In this document: positions 1 to 9,905 of the stretch, piece after piece | Numbering within the stretch: the stretch's first letter is position 1 | Layout of the letters: each line of letters opens with the position of its first letter | Assembly (NCBI GenBank): GCA_013822125.1 | Contig: PNJY01000003.1 | Span: forward strand, 1 to 64,000 | Reading direction: 5' to 3' | DNA from: Erythrobacter sp. | Lineage (GTDB): Bacteria; Pseudomonadota; Alphaproteobacteria; Sphingomonadales; Sphingomonadaceae | DNA: 64,000 bases | Notes under the pieces: model-generated | Told to the model about the DNA's origin: nothing | The model's input: the letters and a program-made list of their open reading frames with translations, nothing else | Databases searched by the model: none | Program-made: the position numbers and the translations under genes

Positions 1-210
1 CGGGAACACGGCCACTGCGGCGCAATGCACGGGAGGCTCCCTTGCCAACCCGATCGCGCGCCTCGGCCGGAAGGGTCAGAGCATCGCTCATCTCGCTTAC
101 CTTTCGAATTGCCTGGTTTGATCATTCGCGCGCCACACCTCCAGGGATGACCATGGCGCCGAAGCGCGGCCCTTTAGTGGTCCGCCCCACATAAGGCAAG
201 TCATTCCTGC

Positions 211-1098
211 CTACTGGATGCGCCGGGCGGTGTAACCTCGCTGCGCGAGCATCGCAGGGAGACCGTCGGGTCCGAGCAGATGCGCCGTGCCGACCGCTAT
301 CAGTGGACGCTCGCCCGAAGTGAGAATAGTATCCAGTTGCCCGATCCAGTCGCGATTGCGCGCCACCAGCAATGCCTCGCGCAGTTCCGGGTCTTCCATC
401 AGCCCGGTCGAAGCTGCGGTTTCGAGTGTCCTGGCGTCACCTTTCAACCATGCGCGCCGCAGCCGCTCGGGATCGGCTTCGTTGGCACCCACTTCTTCGA
501 GCACCGCCACAAGCAGGTCGCGCTGTTCGGTTTCGGGCAGGCTGTCGAAAATGCCCAACTGGCTTTCGGCTCCTTCAAATTCGTGGACCTTGCGGCCTGC
601 AAAATCGCGCAGCAGTGCCAGGTCGGCACCGTTGGCTGCGTCTCCATTGTCGCCCGCCTGGGCCAATATCAGCGCCGCAGCCCAGGTTTCGATCCGGGAG
701 AAATCCGCGGGCTTGTAATCAGCGTGCTCGATCAATCCGAACAGTTCAGGGCGCGAACCCTTGGGCACACGCAAGCCGATATCGGGCAAATCGGGGCTCG
801 TGGCCAACCGGGTGAAGATTTGGGCCATGCCATCGCGATCGTCGAGCGTGGCAATTTCGACTGCCAGCAGGTCAGCCTGTTCGATGGCGCGTTCGAGTAA
901 CGGGGTGCGCCAACGCGCGCCATCGGGAAGGGCATGTATGGTGCCGAACAGCCAGCCCCGGATCTCGCCTGACTGGTCGCGGATTTCCCACATGAGGGGT
1001 GCGGGGGCATCGTCGTCAGCGGCAGTACGCGGGTCTTGCTTGCACCCGCCCAGCGCCAGCAGCAACACCGCGGCAACCAGGCCCCACAGCCGGATCAT
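211..1098 (-). CDS. TraB/GumN family lipoprotein-like protein
   Basis: ORF with lipobox-like N-terminus (LLLALGGCK) and TraB/GumN motifs (GWLFGTIHALPDG ... AVGTAHLLGPDGL). Confidence 0.85.
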   Translation of the reverse strand: MIRLWGLVAAVLLLALGGCKQDPRTAADDDAPAPLMWEIRDQSGEIRGWLFGTIHALPDGARWRTPLLERAIEQADLLAVEIATLDDRDGMAQIFTRLATSPDLPDIGLRVPKGSRPELFGLIEHADYKPADFSRIETWAAALILAQAGDNGDAANGADLALLRDFAGRKVHEFEGAESQLGIFDSLPETEQRDLLVAVLEEVGANEADPERLRRAWLKGDARTLETAASTGLMEDPELREALLVARNRDWIGQLDTILTSGERPLIAVGTAHLLGPDGLPAMLAQRGYTARRIQ

Positions 1099-2030
1099 TG
1101 GACGCGCGTAACCTCCAGCCCGCGAAGCTCAAGCCAATCCTGCACGCTCTGCTCGCCCGCCAGGTGGCCTGCGCCCACTGCGACGAAAACCGCGCCCGGC
1201 GTCGCCAGGCGCTCTTCCAGCCACTGCGCCCATTCGCGGTTGCGCTGGTACAGCAGGGCCTCGGCCAGTTCGTGGTCGTCCAGGCCATCGTTCATAAGCT
1301 CCGCCAGCGCATCGGCATCGCCTTCGAGCCATTCAGCGACCATCGCGTCGAGCTTCGGCTTGATCTTGTCGACATTGTCCGCCGCGTCGATGAGGAACCG
1401 CATCTGCGATTGCTGCGGCAGCGTATCGAACAGTTCGATCTGCCTTTCGATGGTTTCAAGCGCCTGCTTGTCTTTGCCATCGGCATTTTTCAGCAGGACC
1501 GCTTCAACTCCCTTGTCGGGGGAATATCCCTGTTGCAACAAAGGCAGCATGCTCACCATCATGCCTGCATACCAAGGCTCAAGCGGGGCGAATGCCTGTG
1601 CGGGCACGCCAAGCTTGCCCATTGCCGCTTCATAACGGGCCTGTTGATCTTCATCCATCAGGCTGGTGAGCGTGGTGCCCTGTGGCAACATGCCCTTTTC
1701 CGCCACCAGCGCCTGCATTTTGGCTGGCATGGTTTCATCCATGATGATTTCGGTGACCACCTCATCCGACCCGGTCAGCGCATCGGCGACCGGGCCCCTG
1801 AACCATGCGACACCATCGGGCAGGGCATGGACGGTGCCGAACAGGTAGATCGTGGTGTCTTCATCCGCCAGTTTCCACAAAGCCGGGCCACCCAGTTCGA
1901 CCTCTTCTGCGGGCACCTGCACATCTGGCACCGGTGCAGGCAGCGATTGCTGCTGGGCGCAGGCGGGGACGGTGAAAAGCAATGCACCGGCACTTGCGGC
2001 AAGCATCAAAGGACGGAAAGTGGAAAGCAT
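1095..2030 (-). CDS. TraB/GumN family protein, tandem paralog
   Basis: Motifs IYLFGTVHALPDGVAWF and VAVGAGHLAGEQSVQDWL; likely start MLSTFRPLML with signal peptide, so the ORF to 2159 is over-extended. Confidence 0.85.
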   Translation of the reverse strand: MLSTFRPLMLAASAGALLFTVPACAQQQSLPAPVPDVQVPAEEVELGGPALWKLADEDTTIYLFGTVHALPDGVAWFRGPVADALTGSDEVVTEIIMDETMPAKMQALVAEKGMLPQGTTLTSLMDEDQQARYEAAMGKLGVPAQAFAPLEPWYAGMMVSMLPLLQQGYSPDKGVEAVLLKNADGKDKQALETIERQIELFDTLPQQSQMRFLIDAADNVDKIKPKLDAMVAEWLEGDADALAELMNDGLDDHELAEALLYQRNREWAQWLEERLATPGAVFVAVGAGHLAGEQSVQDWLELRGLEVTRVQ

Positions 2031-2183
2031 ACATAGCTCCTTGGAGGCAGCGGCTGCCATGCATTCCCTAATCCGCGTGAATGGCAAATGAAACGTGAAT
2101 CGACCAGCTTCACTCTCACGATCCGGGGCACTGCTGCATTGCGGCATTGACGCTATCAAGGGCTTGCGCCATTGCGAGCCGCC

Positions 2184-3098
2184 ATGAGCGATCTTGCGCC
2201 GAACAGGGATCCCAAGCGGTCATTCCAGGACATGATCCTGACGCTCCACGATTTCTGGAGCGTGCAGGGCTGCCTGATCCTCCAGCCATATGATATGCGC
2301 ATGGGCGCGGGCACGTTTCACACCGCCACGACGCTGCGCGCGCTGGGGCCGGAACCGTGGAAAGCCGCCTTCGTCCAGCCCTGCCGCCGCCCGACCGATG
2401 GCCGCTATGGCGAAAACCCCAACCGGCTTCAGCATTATTACCAGTACCAGGTGATCCTCAAACCCAGCCCGCCCGACATTCAGGAGCTTTATCTTGAAAG
2501 CCTGCGCGTGATCGGCGTCGATCCGCTGCGGCACGATATCCGCTTTGTCGAGGACGATTGGGAATCGCCCACGCTGGGTGCCTGGGGGCTGGGCTGGGAG
2601 GTCTGGTGCGACGGGATGGAGGTGACGCAGTTTACCTATTTCCAGCAGATGGGCGGGTTTGATTGCAAGCCGGTGGCGGGCGAGCTGACCTACGGGCTCG
2701 AACGCCTCGCGATGTATATCCAGGGTGTGGACAATGTTTACGACCTCGCCTTCAACTCCGCCGGCGTTTCGTATGGCGACGTGTTCCTCGAAAACGAACG
2801 GCAGATGTCGAAATGGAACTTCGAAGTGGCTGATACCGCCGCGCTGTTCGACCTGTTTGGCAAGGCCGAGGCGGAATGTCGCAACTGCCTCGCCCATGAC
2901 GTGCCGATCGCCGCCTATGAACAGGCTGTGGAGGCGAGCCACGTGTTCAACCTGTTGCAGGCGCGCGGCGTGATCAGCGTGCAGGAACGGGCAAGCTATA
3001 TGGGCCGGGTGCGCGATCTGGCGCGGGCATCGTGCGAGAAATATGCCGAGCAGATGGCGCCCGGATGGCAGGCAAAATATCCGGAGTGGAGCCTGTGA
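2184..3098 (+). CDS. glyQ: Glycyl-tRNA synthetase alpha subunit
   Basis: Motifs [47 protein letters not shown]. Confidence 0.97.
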   Translation: MSDLAPNRDPKRSFQDMILTLHDFWSVQGCLILQPYDMRMGAGTFHTATTLRALGPEPWKAAFVQPCRRPTDGRYGENPNRLQHYYQYQVILKPSPPDIQELYLESLRVIGVDPLRHDIRFVEDDWESPTLGAWGLGWEVWCDGMEVTQFTYFQQMGGFDCKPVAGELTYGLERLAMYIQGVDNVYDLAFNSAGVSYGDVFLENERQMSKWNFEVADTAALFDLFGKAEAECRNCLAHDVPIAAYEQAVEASHVFNLLQARGVISVQERASYMGRVRDLARASCEKYAEQMAPGWQAKYPEWSL

Positions 3099-3116
3099 GC
3101 TGGTCCGCACCACATC

Positions 3117-3193
3117 CGCTCAGCCTGAGCCTGTCGAAGGCCACGCTCGGCGCCAGCGCATTGCCTATGCTTCGACAAGCTCAGCATGAGCGG
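3117..3193. repeat. Imperfect palindromic repeat, family S (core ctgagc.tgtcgaag / cttcgaca.gctcag), intergenic glyQ-glyS
   Basis: ccgctcagcctgagcctgtcgaaggc pairs with gcttcgacaagctcagcatgagcgg. Confidence 0.85.
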
Positions 3194-3215
3194 GTGTCGT
3201 CAATGGTGACGGCCA

Positions 3216-5600
3216 ATGCCTGATTTCCTCCTCGAACTGCGCTGCGAGGAAATCCCCGCCCGGATGCAGGCCGGTGCCCGCGTCGAGCTGGAACGGTTGT
3301 TCCTCCGCGAGATGGAGGCGGCGGGCGTTGCCGTGGGCGATCTGACTGTGTGGTCCACGCCGCGGCGGCTGGCGCTCATCGCGCGCGGACTGCCTGACGC
3401 CACACAAGCGGTGAGCGAGGAAGCCAAGGGGCCGCCCGAGGGCGCACCCGACGCCGCGATTGAGGGCTTCTGCCGCAAGAATGGCGTCACCCGCGAACTG
3501 CTTAGCCTGCGTGACGTCAAGGGACGCAACACATGGTTTGCGGTGATCGAAAAACCGGGCAGGGCAACCCGCGCGCTTCTGGCTGAGGCCATTCCCGCCA
3601 TCATCCGCGACTTTTCCTGGCCCAAGAGCCAGCGTTGGGGCGCGGCATCGCTCAGCACCGAGAGCCTGCGCTGGGTGCGGCCCTTGTCCGGCATTGTCGC
3701 GATCCTTGGCGAAGAACTGGTAGATTGCGCGATTGACGGAATCGCGAGCGGCTATGCCACGCATGGCCACCGCTTTCATTGCCCAGGCGAGATCACCATT
3801 GGCGGCGCGGCGGACTATCAGGAAAAGCTGCGCGCCTGCCATGTCATCGTGGATCACGAGGAACGCGCCGCGCTGATCCGCGAGGGCGCGCACAAGGTCG
3901 CGGCCGATGCCGGGCTCACGCTGGTCGAGGACGAGGGGCTGGTGATCGAGAACGCCGGGCTCACCGAATGGCCGGTGCCGCTGCTCGGGCGCTTCGACGA
4001 GGCATTCCTCGACGTCCCGCCCGAAGTGATCCAGCTCACCGCGCGAGTGAACCAGAAGTATTTCGTGTGTACTTCTCCCCTCCCGCTTGCGGGAGGGGCC
4101 GGGGGTGGGCCTGACCCGGGGATGGATTCGCGTGGGGCGCCCACCCCTAACCCCTCCCGCAAGCGGGAGGGGGATTTGGCCAACGCCTTCGTCTGCACAG
4201 CCAACATTACCGCCGCCGATCCCGCCGTGGTGGTGGACGGCAACCGCAAGGTGCTGGCAGCGCGGCTTTCCGATGCGCGGTTCTTTTGGGAGCAGGACCT
4301 GAGGAAGTCGCTGGAGGAACATGCGAAGGGGCTCGAACGGATCACCTTCCACGAGAAGCTGGGCACCGTCGCCGACAAGGCGCAGCGGGTGGCCAAGCTT
4401 GCAAGGTGGCTGTGCGAGGAGGGGATTGTCAAATCCGGAGTCCCAGCGCAGGCTGGGACCTCTGGCGGGGAAGCGCCTGGCGGTACAAGGTCCCAGCCTG
4501 CGCTGGGACTCACGCAGGCCGAACTCGCCGACCTCGCCGAACAGGCCGCACTTCTATGCAAGGCTGACCTCGTCACCGAAATGGTCGGCGAATTCCCTGA
4601 ATTGCAAGGGCTGATGGGCGGATATTACGCCCGCGCCGAGGGCCTGCCGGACGAAGTCGCCGACGCGATCCGCGACCACTACAAGCCGGTCGGGCAGGGC
4701 GACGATGTCCCCACAGCGCCGGTGACCGTGGCGGTGTCGCTGGCGGATAAGCTGGATACTTTGGTTGGATTTTTCGTTATCAAGGAACGACCTACGGGTT
4801 CAAAAGACCCGTTTGCGCTTCGACGTGCAGCTATCGGGATCATTGAGCTCATCCTGCGCAACAAGCTGCGCGTTGAATTGGACTACGCGACCGCCCGTGC
4901 TGGCAACCTTATTTCGCGCTTTAACGAAAAACGCATTGGAGCGGATGCGAATTGCGAGTGGGTCAGCGAACATCTGTCGGAAGAACTGTTTCGCGCCGTT
5001 CCTAACTTCCTCGCCGACCGCCTCAAGGTCCAGCAGCGCGAGGCAGGCGTCCGCCACGATCTGATCGATGCAGTGTTCGCGCTTGGTGGGGAGGACGATC
5101 TCGTCCGCTTGCTTGCCCGCGTGAAGGCGCTGCAAGGCTTCATCACCACCGAGGACGGCGCAAATCTGCTCGCCGGATACAAGCGCGCGGCCAATATCCT
5201 CAAGAAGGAGGACTGGCACGGGGTCGAGGGTGAAATCAGCCGTACCGGCGAGGAAGACCCGCTGGCCGGGGTTGACGATCCCGACCTGGCCCCGGTGATC
5301 GCGGCCAAGATGTCCGAGCGCCACGCCAGGGAACTCTCCCACACACCCGAGCCCGCCGAAGCCGCGCTGATCGACGCTCTCGATGCGGCCGAGCCGCGCG
5401 CCATTGCCGCTATCGAGGCGGAAGACTTCGCCGCCGCGATGTCGGCACTTGCGAGCCTTCGCGCGCCGATCGACCACTTCTTCGATGAAGTTACGGTAAA
5501 TGCGCCCCAAGAAAGCGTGCGCGCATCGCGGCTCGATCTGCTTGCGCGGTTCCGTGCTGCAGTGCACAAAGTAGCGGATTTCTCGCAGATAGAGGGTTGA
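3216..5600 (+). CDS. glyS: Glycyl-tRNA synthetase beta subunit with two in-frame palindromic insertions
   Basis: MPDFLLELRCEEIPARMQ; full GlyS architecture; interrupted by TSPLPLAGGAGGGPDPGMDSRGAPTPNPSRKREG and SGVPAQAGTSGGEAPGGTRSQPALG. Confidence 0.95.
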   Translation: MPDFLLELRCEEIPARMQAGARVELERLFLREMEAAGVAVGDLTVWSTPRRLALIARGLPDATQAVSEEAKGPPEGAPDAAIEGFCRKNGVTRELLSLRDVKGRNTWFAVIEKPGRATRALLAEAIPAIIRDFSWPKSQRWGAASLSTESLRWVRPLSGIVAILGEELVDCAIDGIASGYATHGHRFHCPGEITIGGAADYQEKLRACHVIVDHEERAALIREGAHKVAADAGLTLVEDEGLVIENAGLTEWPVPLLGRFDEAFLDVPPEVIQLTARVNQKYFVCTSPLPLAGGAGGGPDPGMDSRGAPTPNPSRKREGDLANAFVCTANITAADPAVVVDGNRKVLAARLSDARFFWEQDLRKSLEEHAKGLERITFHEKLGTVADKAQRVAKLARWLCEEGIVKSGVPAQAGTSGGEAPGGTRSQPALGLTQAELADLAEQAALLCKADLVTEMVGEFPELQGLMGGYYARAEGLPDEVADAIRDHYKPVGQGDDVPTAPVTVAVSLADKLDTLVGFFVIKERPTGSKDPFALRRAAIGIIELILRNKLRVELDYATARAGNLISRFNEKRIGADANCEWVSEHLSEELFRAVPNFLADRLKVQQREAGVRHDLIDAVFALGGEDDLVRLLARVKALQGFITTEDGANLLAGYKRAANILKKEDWHGVEGEISRTGEEDPLAGVDDPDLAPVIAAKMSERHARELSHTPEPAEAALIDALDAAEPRAIAAIEAEDFAAAMSALASLRAPIDHFFDEVTVNAPQESVRASRLDLLARFRAAVHKVADFSQIEG
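4073..4175. repeat. Palindromic repeat, family G (about 35-bp arms), inside glyS
   Basis: tctcccctcccgcttgcgggaggggccgggggtgggc pairs with gcgcccacccctaacccctcccgcaagcgggagggggat. Confidence 0.92.
4438..4511. repeat. Palindromic repeat, family P (perfect 24-bp arms), inside glyS
   Basis: gagtcccagcgcaggctgggacct / aggtcccagcctgcgctgggactc are exact reverse complements. Confidence 0.95.
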
Positions 5601-8278
5601 ACGTGCAGACGGTCTTTGTTTTTGGCGGCTCCGACCCGCACGCGGCTACGCATACGAATGCGCGCCAGCGCGACAAGACCGTTACCGGAGGCAAGGGGGC
5701 AAACCTTGCTGAAATGGCCAGCATCGGGCTGCCGGTGCCGCCCGGCTTCACCATTACGACCGAAGAATGCGTGCGTTATCTGAAAGATGGCGCGGATTTT
5801 TCAGACCATCTGCGCGCGCAGGTGGCCGAAGCGCTCACGAATATCGAGCGCGCGGTGGGCAAGAAGTTTGGCGATGCGGCAGACCCGCTGCTGGTTTCGG
5901 TGCGGTCGGGAGCGCGGGTTTCCATGCCAGGGATGATGGACACGGTGCTCAACCTCGGCCTCAACGACGAGACGGTGCAGGGGCTTGCCGCCGCATCGGG
6001 ACACCCCCGTTTCGCCTGGGACAGTTATCGCCGCTTCATCCAGATGTATTCGGACGTGGTGCTGGGCATCGATCACGGTCTGTTCGAAGAAGCGCTGGAA
6101 ATCATCAAGGAAGACAACGGGTTTTATGCCGATACAGAGATGAATTGTGAGGATTGGCAGACCTTGGTCAGCCAATACAAGGCGATCGTCGAAGACGAGC
6201 TTGGCCACCCGTTCCCGCAGGATGTGAACGAGCAGCTGTGGGGCGCGATCCGCGCGGTGTTCGACAGCTGGGATTCGGACCGCGCCAAGGTCTATCGCCG
6301 GCTGAACGACATTCCCGGCGATTGGGGCACCGCGGTCAACGTCCAGGCGATGGTGTTCGGCAATATGGGCGATACCAGCGCCACGGGCGTCGCCTTCACG
6401 CGCGATCCCGCTACTGGAGAAAAGACATATTACGGCGAATTCCTGATCAATGCGCAGGGTGAGGATGTGGTGGCGGGCATCCGCACCCCGCAATATCTTA
6501 CTCGAGCCGCGCGCGAGGCGGCAGGCGCAAAGCCGCAGAGCATGGAAGAGGCGATGCCCGAGGTATTTGCCGAGCTGGCGCATGTTTTCGACCTGCTCGA
6601 GCGGCATTATCGCGACATGCAGGACATCGAGTTTACCGTGCAGCAGGGCAAGCTGTGGATGCTCCAGACACGCAGCGGCAAGCGCACAGCCAAGGCGGCG
6701 CTCAAGATGGCGGTGGACATGGTCGGCGAGGGGCTGATCGACGAGCGGACCGCGATCCTGCGCGTCGATCCAATGGCGCTTGATCAGCTGCTGCACCCAA
6801 CGCTCGATCCCGAGGCGGTCCGCGATGTGATGGCCAGCGGGCTGCCTGCTTCTCCGGGCGCTGCGTCGGGCAAGATCGTGCTCGACGCCGATACTGCTGA
6901 ACAATGGGCCGGGCGCGGCGAGAAGGTCATCCTGGTGCGGGTCGAAACCAGCCCGGAAGATATCCACGGCATGCATGCGGCGCAGGGCATATTGACTGCA
7001 CGTGGCGGCATGACGTCGCATGCGGCGGTGGTCGCGCGCGGAATGGGACGCCCCTGCGTCTCGGGCGCATCGGCGCTTTCGATCGACCTGAAGGCGCGCA
7101 CATTGCGGATAGGCACGCGTGACCTCAAGGAAGGTGATATTCTGACCATCGACGGCAGCAACGGCCAGGTCATGGCGGGTGAGGTTCCCACGATCGAACC
7201 CGAACTGGCAGGCGATTTCGGCACGCTGATGGAATGGGCCGACCGCCACCGGCGGATGAAGGTGCGCACCAATGCCGAAACGCCCGAGGATTGCCGCATG
7301 GCGCGTCAATTCGGGGCCGAGGGCATCGGGCTGTGCCGCACCGAACACATGTTCTTCGATGCCCAGCGGATCAGCGCGGTGCGCCAGATGATCCTTGCCG
7401 AGAACGAGCAGGGTCGCCGCGCGGCGCTTGAAAAGCTGCTGCCCGAACAGCGCAAGGACTTTCACGAGATATTCGAGGTGATGGCAGGGCTGCCGTGCAC
7501 GATCCGCCTGCTCGACCCGCCGCTCCACGAATTCTTGCCACATGGCGATGCCGAATTCGAGGAACTGGCCGAGGCAACCGGCTATGGCGTCGATCACCTC
7601 AGGCGCCGCGCCGAAGAACTGCACGAGTTCAATCCCATGCTGGGCCATCGCGGCTGCCGGCTGGGGATCACCTATCCCGAGATATACGAGATGCAGGCAC
7701 GCGCGATCTTCGAAGCGGCCTGCGAGGTGGCGAAGGCTTCGGGCAAGGCACCGGTGCCCGAGATCATGATCCCGCTGGTCGCCACGCGGCGCGAATTGCA
7801 ACTGCTCAAGGCACTGATCGACCGGGTGGCGGCGCAAGTGTTCGCGGAAACCGGTTGCACGGTCGAATACCTTGTCGGGACCATGATCGAATTGCCGCGC
7901 GCCGCATTGATGGCGGGCGAGATCGCCGAAGAGGGCGCATTCTTCTCCTTTGGCACCAACGATCTAACCCAGACCACGCTGGGTGTTTCGCGCGATGATT
8001 CGGCGCGGTTCCTCAGCGCATATGTCGAAAAAGGTATTTTCGCGCGTGATCCCTTCGTCAGCCTCGATATCGAAGGTGTGGGGCAATTGGTCGAACTGGC
8101 CGCCGAGCGGGGCAGGGCGACCCGGCCTGATATCAAGCTGGGCATTTGCGGCGAGCATGGCGGCGATCCTGCCAGCATTGCGTTCTGCGAGGCGGTCGGG
8201 CTCGATTACGTCAGCGCGTCACCCTATCGCGTGCCGATTGCCCGGCTTGCGGCGGCGCAGGCGGCCTTGCGGGCTTAG
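5597..8278 (+). CDS. ppdK: Pyruvate, phosphate dikinase
   Basis: VFVFGG...GGKGANLAEM, phosphohistidine motif GGMTSHAAVVARGMGRPCVSG, C-terminal PEP-binding motifs. Confidence 0.97.
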   Translation: MNVQTVFVFGGSDPHAATHTNARQRDKTVTGGKGANLAEMASIGLPVPPGFTITTEECVRYLKDGADFSDHLRAQVAEALTNIERAVGKKFGDAADPLLVSVRSGARVSMPGMMDTVLNLGLNDETVQGLAAASGHPRFAWDSYRRFIQMYSDVVLGIDHGLFEEALEIIKEDNGFYADTEMNCEDWQTLVSQYKAIVEDELGHPFPQDVNEQLWGAIRAVFDSWDSDRAKVYRRLNDIPGDWGTAVNVQAMVFGNMGDTSATGVAFTRDPATGEKTYYGEFLINAQGEDVVAGIRTPQYLTRAAREAAGAKPQSMEEAMPEVFAELAHVFDLLERHYRDMQDIEFTVQQGKLWMLQTRSGKRTAKAALKMAVDMVGEGLIDERTAILRVDPMALDQLLHPTLDPEAVRDVMASGLPASPGAASGKIVLDADTAEQWAGRGEKVILVRVETSPEDIHGMHAAQGILTARGGMTSHAAVVARGMGRPCVSGASALSIDLKARTLRIGTRDLKEGDILTIDGSNGQVMAGEVPTIEPELAGDFGTLMEWADRHRRMKVRTNAETPEDCRMARQFGAEGIGLCRTEHMFFDAQRISAVRQMILAENEQGRRAALEKLLPEQRKDFHEIFEVMAGLPCTIRLLDPPLHEFLPHGDAEFEELAEATGYGVDHLRRRAEELHEFNPMLGHRGCRLGITYPEIYEMQARAIFEAACEVAKASGKAPVPEIMIPLVATRRELQLLKALIDRVAAQVFAETGCTVEYLVGTMIELPRAALMAGEIAEEGAFFSFGTNDLTQTTLGVSRDDSARFLSAYVEKGIFARDPFVSLDIEGVGQLVELAAERGRATRPDIKLGICGEHGGDPASIAFCEAVGLDYVSASPYRVPIARLAAAQAALRA

Positions 8279-9024
8279 CGCCAGCCGGTCAGGGTCAGGA
8301 TTTGGAAGGTTTCGGCAACGCGGCCTTCGGCGTCCTTGAGTGCCTCGAACGCTGATTTCGCGCAGGCGAATGCTGCCTTGCCCAGTGGCGGAGGCGCATC
8401 GGACAGCACATTGGTCAGCGCTTGCTCGCGCAAGTCGGCAACGAGACGCTCCAGGCTGCGATAGCGCACCGTCAGCTTGTGCGTATCAATGACCTGCTTG
8501 GAAAAGCCTGCGCGCTGCATCAACGCAGTGGCGGCGCGGTCGTCAATCTGCGGGTGGAGGCGCGCGGCGGGCCGGTCACCATCGGCGGCGAGCATGATCT
8601 GGCGCAATGCGGGCAGGCTGCCCGCACCTAAAAAACTGGCCAACAGGATACCGCCATCTCCCAGCGCATTGCGCAGGTGGATCAGCGCGCCGGGCAGATC
8701 GTTGACCGTGTCGAGATGCGCGAGGCTGACGATGAGGTCGAATGGCCCGCTCGCGACGGGTTGTTCTTCGGCAGGTGTCCGCATGACGCTGACTTGGCAC
8801 CCCTGCCGCTCCAGCGCCGCATCGATCAGGCCAAGCCCGCGCCCGAGGACAAGTGCACGCGCCGGTTCGAGTTGCATGAAGGCGATCCGTTCGATCATGT
8901 CATGCTCGATTTCGTCCAGCAGCCAACTGGCGCACCCGTCCCGGCCAGAACGTCGCTCTGCGCGCATGCCACGGCGCTCACGGCGATCTTGCGAAAAAAT
9001 CCGGGGTACGACGGGGTTGGTCAT
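8275..9024 (-). CDS. SAM-dependent methyltransferase (class I, BioC-like)
   Basis: FDLIVSLAHLDTVNDLPGALIHLRNALGDGGILLASFLG. Confidence 0.75.
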   Translation of the reverse strand: MTNPVVPRIFSQDRRERRGMRAERRSGRDGCASWLLDEIEHDMIERIAFMQLEPARALVLGRGLGLIDAALERQGCQVSVMRTPAEEQPVASGPFDLIVSLAHLDTVNDLPGALIHLRNALGDGGILLASFLGAGSLPALRQIMLAADGDRPAARLHPQIDDRAATALMQRAGFSKQVIDTHKLTVRYRSLERLVADLREQALTNVLSDAPPPLGKAAFACAKSAFEALKDAEGRVAETFQILTLTGWR

Positions 9025-9080
9025 GGCCCTGCGCAGTGCCTCGCTTGCATGGCGAGCGCAAGAGGTGCAGCATCGACGCA

Positions 9081-9863
9081 ATGTCTTGGGGGTCGCAAAT
9101 TTCCGAGGGCCTGCGTCCGCTGGTGGATTTCATCTATCCGCCGCGTTGCCCCTTGTGCGGCTGCGCGCTGGCGCAGCATGGCGGGCTGTGTGTGTCGTGC
9201 TGGGCGCTCCTCGCGATCCCCGGTGAACCGGCCTGCGCAAGCTGCGGCAGGCCCTTTGGCGAGACGCAGGCGGGGACGGGGGCGCATTGTGCCCCGTGCC
9301 TCGCCTCGCCGCCGATCCATGCCGGAATTGCGGCAGGCGTGCTCTACAACGACGCGGCGCGGCAATTGGTGCTGGCGTTCAAACACGGGGGCAGGATCGG
9401 CCTCGCCCCCTTGCTGGCCCGGCTCGTGGCCGCACGCCTGCCCGAGAGTGCGGATGGCGAGGCGGCCCTGCTGATCCCGGTGCCGCTCCATCGCTGGCGC
9501 CTGTGGAAGCGGGGATACAACCAATCGGCGTTGCTGGCGCGCGAGCTGGAAAAGCTGGGGAAGGGTCGGCTTGTGGTGGATTTACTCCAACGGGCCCGGC
9601 AAACGCCTGCGCTCGGCGGCCTGGGCCGCAAGGCACGGCGGCGCGCACTCAAAGGTGCGATTCGCCTTAACCCGCTCAGGCACGATCTGGTGCACGGCCG
9701 TGAGGTAGTTCTTGTCGACGATGTGCTGACCAGCGGCGCGACGAGCGATGCCTGCGTCCGCGTCTTGAAAAAGGCTGGTGCACGATCGGTGCGCATCGCT
9801 TGCTTTGCGCGCGTGCTTGACGAGGCGCTGGACCACACCAGCGCAACGTACGGGGCTGATTGA
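9081..9863 (+). CDS. comF: ComF family phosphoribosyltransferase-like protein
   Basis: Cys-rich N-terminus PPRCPLCGCALAQHGGLCVSCW and PRPP motif VVLVDDVLTSGAT. Confidence 0.92.
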   Translation: MSWGSQISEGLRPLVDFIYPPRCPLCGCALAQHGGLCVSCWALLAIPGEPACASCGRPFGETQAGTGAHCAPCLASPPIHAGIAAGVLYNDAARQLVLAFKHGGRIGLAPLLARLVAARLPESADGEAALLIPVPLHRWRLWKRGYNQSALLARELEKLGKGRLVVDLLQRARQTPALGGLGRKARRRALKGAIRLNPLRHDLVHGREVVLVDDVLTSGATSDACVRVLKKAGARSVRIACFARVLDEALDHTSATYGAD

Positions 9864-9878
9864 TAGCTGAAAAGCTAA

Positions 9879-9905
9879 CGCCCGGGATTACTGGAACCCC
9901 GGGCG
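9879..9905 (+). terminator. Possible terminator hairpin downstream of comF
   Basis: cgcccggg-attactggaa-ccccgggcg stem-loop; no clear T-tract. Confidence 0.45.

Noticed and set aside
999-2036. 345-aa plus-strand ORF opposite the TraB/GumN genes
   Set aside because: No recognisable domain; composition matches an antisense shadow.
4741-4980. Mildly lower GC in glyS
   Set aside because: About 45% GC in the first line and conserved GlyS sequence; not sharp enough to call a foreign patch.
5801-7837. 678-aa minus-strand ORF opposite ppdK
   Set aside because: Low-complexity His/Arg/Gln-rich shadow of a well-supported ppdK; typical of high-GC antisense frames.
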